Positions 21,656 through 23,392 of a stretch of 23,392 bases of DNA are shown one piece after another (the stretch's first letter is position 1; the number at the start of each line of letters is the position of its first letter). The position numbers were made by a program, and so were the translations under genes. The notes under the pieces were generated by a model. The model worked only from the letters and a program-made list of their open reading frames with translations, was not told where the DNA came from and made no database searches. The DNA comes from JAHRVQ01 sp047616645 (GTDB lineage: Bacteria > Pseudomonadota > Gammaproteobacteria > Pseudomonadales > Azotimanducaceae): positions 1-23,392 of the forward strand of contig JBLHIH010000056.1 in the NCBI GenBank assembly GCA_047616645.1, read 5' to 3'.

Positions 21656-22422
21656 TATTATGTTTGGATATTGGTAATAGCCAAATATTTGGTGGCGTAT
21701 TTGATGGGGATAAATTACTTACCCAGTTCAGGCGTACTTCTCAAGCCAAAGCATCTTCTGATGAATTTGGTGTTTTTTTTCGTGTGGTTCTACGTGAGAA
21801 CAACGTTGATCCCGAACAGATTCAAGCGGTAGCAATATGCTGTGTTGTACCTGACCTACTTTATTCATTGCGTGCATGCTGCCAGAAGTATTTCGGAATC
21901 GATCCTCTAATCCTTAGGCCAGGTGTAAAAACAGGACTTAAAATTCGTTATCGCGACCCGAAGGAAGTCGGTGCCGATCGGATAGCAGATGCAGTAGGCG
22001 CCATAAAATTGTTTCCTAATCGTAATTTGATTGTAGCTGACTTTGGTACTGCAACAACCTTGTGTGCTATCACTAAAGATAAAGAGTTTCTTGGTGGAAA
22101 TATTCTGCCAGGGGTCAGGTTGTCAATGGATGCGCTTGAATCTAGAACAGCGCAATTACCTTCAGTAGAAATTGTAGCGCCAAGCTCTGGTATCGGACGA
22201 TCTACAGTTGAGAGTATTCAGGCAGGTCTCTATTGGTCAAATGTTGGTATGGTAAAGGAACTAGTGACCCGAATTACTGATGAAGTTTTTTCTGACGAGC
22301 CACCTATGGTGATTGGTACTGGCGGGTTCGCACAGCTATTTAGTCGTGAGAAATTATTTGATCATGTTGTTTCTGATCTTATTCTGACCGGCATGCTCGA
22401 AATTCTTCAGCTTAATCGTTAG
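21652..22422 (+). CDS. coaX: Type III pantothenate kinase
   Basis: Phosphorylates pantothenate in the first step of CoA synthesis, 256 aa, ASKHA fold. Motifs: phosphate 1 CLDIGNSQIFGG (4-15), pantothenate-binding RYRDPKEVGADRIADAVGA with Asp108 region, phosphate 2 IVADFGTATTLCAI, GGNILPGVRLSMDAL, and the adenine-side IGTGGFAQLF. Type III enzymes need a monovalent cation and are not inhibited by CoA. Its ATGA overlap with panC puts vitamin synthesis and its first use in one message. In some bacteria coaX follows birA; here it joins pan genes instead. Confidence 0.96.
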   Translation: MILCLDIGNSQIFGGVFDGDKLLTQFRRTSQAKASSDEFGVFFRVVLRENNVDPEQIQAVAICCVVPDLLYSLRACCQKYFGIDPLILRPGVKTGLKIRYRDPKEVGADRIADAVGAIKLFPNRNLIVADFGTATTLCAITKDKEFLGGNILPGVRLSMDALESRTAQLPSVEIVAPSSGIGRSTVESIQAGLYWSNVGMVKELVTRITDEVFSDEPPMVIGTGGFAQLFSREKLFDHVVSDLILTGMLEILQLNR

Positions 22423-22437
22423 CTTGCCTCTATCTGA

Positions 22438-22553
22438 TTATCTTCTCCATGCCCCAATTTTTAAGGCTACACCTATAATAACGCCAAAGATGATCATGCC
22501 CGAGGCAGCGGCAATATAAACGCTTCGAAGACCATATTCGAGAGCAAAAGCTA
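22438..22553 (-). pseudogene. C-terminal remnant of a membrane protein, cut by the RAYT element
   Basis: On the minus strand an open frame of about 38 codons ends in TAA at 22440-22438 and reads LAFALEYGLRSVYIAAASG followed by a hydrophobic helix and the basic tail KIGAWRR. This looks like the last transmembrane segment and tail of a transporter-type protein. Going upstream, the frame hits a stop exactly inside the palindrome at 22554-22575. There is no start codon or ribosome binding site of its own except an internal ATG. The most economical reading is that the 5' part of the gene was lost when the transposase unit inserted. The family cannot be named from this fragment. Confidence 0.45.
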
Positions 22554-22592
22554 GGCCCTAATAATAATTAGGGCCAGAATAATTAGGGTCAG
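22554..22592. repeat. Palindrome and tandem 15-mer at the RAYT 3' end
   Basis: GGCCCTAAT (22554-22562) and ATTAGGGCC (22567-22575) form a perfect 9-bp stem with loop AATA. AATAATTAGGGCCAG (22563-22577) is followed directly by AATAATTAGGGTCAG (22578-22592), one base different, and then TGTAAAAA. The AATTAGGGTCAG-GTAAAA type of sequence is, from memory, a frequent companion of REP/RAYT transposase genes. The hairpin fits the REP-like structure that such HUH transposases recognise. Confidence 0.7.
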
Positions 22593-22622
22593 TGTAAAAA
22601 CTAGCTTACAACGGACATCGTT

Positions 22623-23315
22623 TTACAAACTCAGTTTTAATGTAGGTCCTCTTTTCTGCCTTCGCTGACGTTGTCCGCTTGTTTGTTCTACCTGATCTTT
22701 AAATCGATCTTTTCCAAGTCCAAAACCTGTATTGACGCTATCTCTTATCTCGGCTATCAAGGCTCTATCTAGAGAACTTTCGAAAAGTGATCGATAATTC
22801 TTTTGTCTTTCCAATGGTTCTATTCCTAATTTTAAATACGACTTGTGTCCCGACCATAGTTTCATATCTTGCCCAAAACTATGGGTTCGATAACTTGACC
22901 AAATATAATCTGCGGGATCTCGTACCATACCTGCTCTAACTGGATTAAGTTCGATATAACGCGGGCAAGCCAGAAAGTACTGTTCTTCCTGCACGAGACA
23001 AGCTCTAAACCGTCTTTCAAATAATGTACCAGTGCGTTTATTTGCTTGATTAAAATATGGCACGTAGTATCTCCCTATCATTTGCATAACGCGAGATACA
23101 GTGTGTTCGTATTCTGGGGTAGCTAACAAATGAATGTGATTTGTCATGAACACCCACGCATGGATCCTTAATCCGTATTTTTCGGCAGCCTTGGCCAGCC
23201 AATTTGCGTATGCAGCCATGTCACTATCACTGGTGAAACAAATTTGACGCTTATTCCCACGTTGAATTATGTGAACAGGTATGCCGGACGGGCAGTATCG
23301 GCGAAGACGAGGCAT
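22623..23315 (-). mobile_element. REP-associated tyrosine transposase (RAYT, Y1/IS200-like)
   Basis: Single-strand DNA transposase of the HUH Y1 class, 230 aa. Motifs: GIPVHIIQRGNKR (11-23), the HUH pair in MTNHIHLLATP (His60, His62), candidate catalytic tyrosines Tyr83/84/87 in GRYYVPYFNQ, RTGTLFERRFRACLV (94-108) and YFLACPRYIELNPVRAGMV (113-131), all standard for RAYTs. The basic C-terminal tail (about 195-230) probably binds DNA. The reading frame is intact. GAGA is 7 bases before the ATG. A palindromic repeat lies just past the 3' end. These genes are usually single-copy and are thought to mobilise or maintain REP sequences rather than to transpose as full insertion sequences. Confidence 0.93.
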
Positions 23316-23392
23316 TATGATTTCTCTGGTATATGATCTGACAATTTATACTAGATGCTATATTGCCTCGTAGTCTGTAGCAGATCTCTGCG
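23316..23392. other. Sequence upstream of the RAYT gene to the window end
   Basis: These 77 bp contain no clear gene. A CTGACAATT stretch may be a weak match to the CTGACCCTAATT of the 3' end. No continuation of the membrane-protein remnant was recognisable. Confidence 0.3.

Noticed and set aside
22423..22622. tRNA or small RNA between coaX and the RAYT gene
   Set aside because: No cloverleaf or tRNA-like T arm was found; the sequence is better explained by a coding remnant plus the RAYT palindrome.

Overview
The window looks like part of a gammaproteobacterial chromosome, probably marine and free-living. The evidence is the BaeS/BaeR-type two-component pair, the lipoprotein signal peptides, the compact panB-panC-coaX operon, a REP-associated (RAYT) transposase, and moderate, slightly AT-rich base composition. 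Genus cannot be settled from the sequence. No rRNA, tRNA, CRISPR array, prophage or replication origin was seen.

Layout. 1-137 is the 3' end of a DUF418 membrane protein, which overlaps tail to tail with baeR. baeS-baeR (minus strand, 134-2276) is preceded by a 127-bp sequence present twice in tandem, each copy carrying a hairpin and a promoter-like sequence pointing into baeS. 2704-4359 encodes a lipoprotein di-heme cytochrome c peroxidase/MauG-type protein. 4416-6528 holds a carotenoid oxygenase and a TetR-family regulator transcribed divergently from one intergenic region, where a 17-bp inverted repeat carries back-to-back -35 elements. 6669-8618 encodes two carnitine catabolism enzymes (a BKACE 3-dehydrocarnitine cleavage enzyme and L-carnitine dehydrogenase). 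8644-10317 is a lipoprotein gamma-glutamyltransferase on the opposite strand.

10572-13864 holds an AraC-family regulator, a divergent acyl-CoA-dehydrogenase-fold (probable flavin monooxygenase) gene, and a convergent luciferase-like oxidoreductase. 14097-16480 is a translationally coupled pair: a secreted pyroglutamyl-peptidase (C15) homologue whose catalytic Cys is Ser, and an NRAMP-family transporter that lacks the canonical metal-binding motif residues. 16532-18743 (minus) is a probable operon of a lipoprotein M19 dipeptidase homologue, with two expected zinc ligands replaced by Gln, and a nitronate-monooxygenase-family protein with the usual active-site His position occupied by Phe. 18825-19850 encodes a D-2-hydroxyacid dehydrogenase. 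20097-22422 is panB-panC-coaX with 4-bp overlaps, covering three steps from ketoisovalerate towards CoA. The end holds a RAYT transposase with a palindromic end next to a beheaded membrane-protein remnant.

Most genes are ordinary accessory metabolism. The best candidates for something undescribed are the C15-like/NRAMP-like coupled pair, where both partners have lost the diagnostic residues of their families, and the duplicated structured promoter unit in front of baeS.
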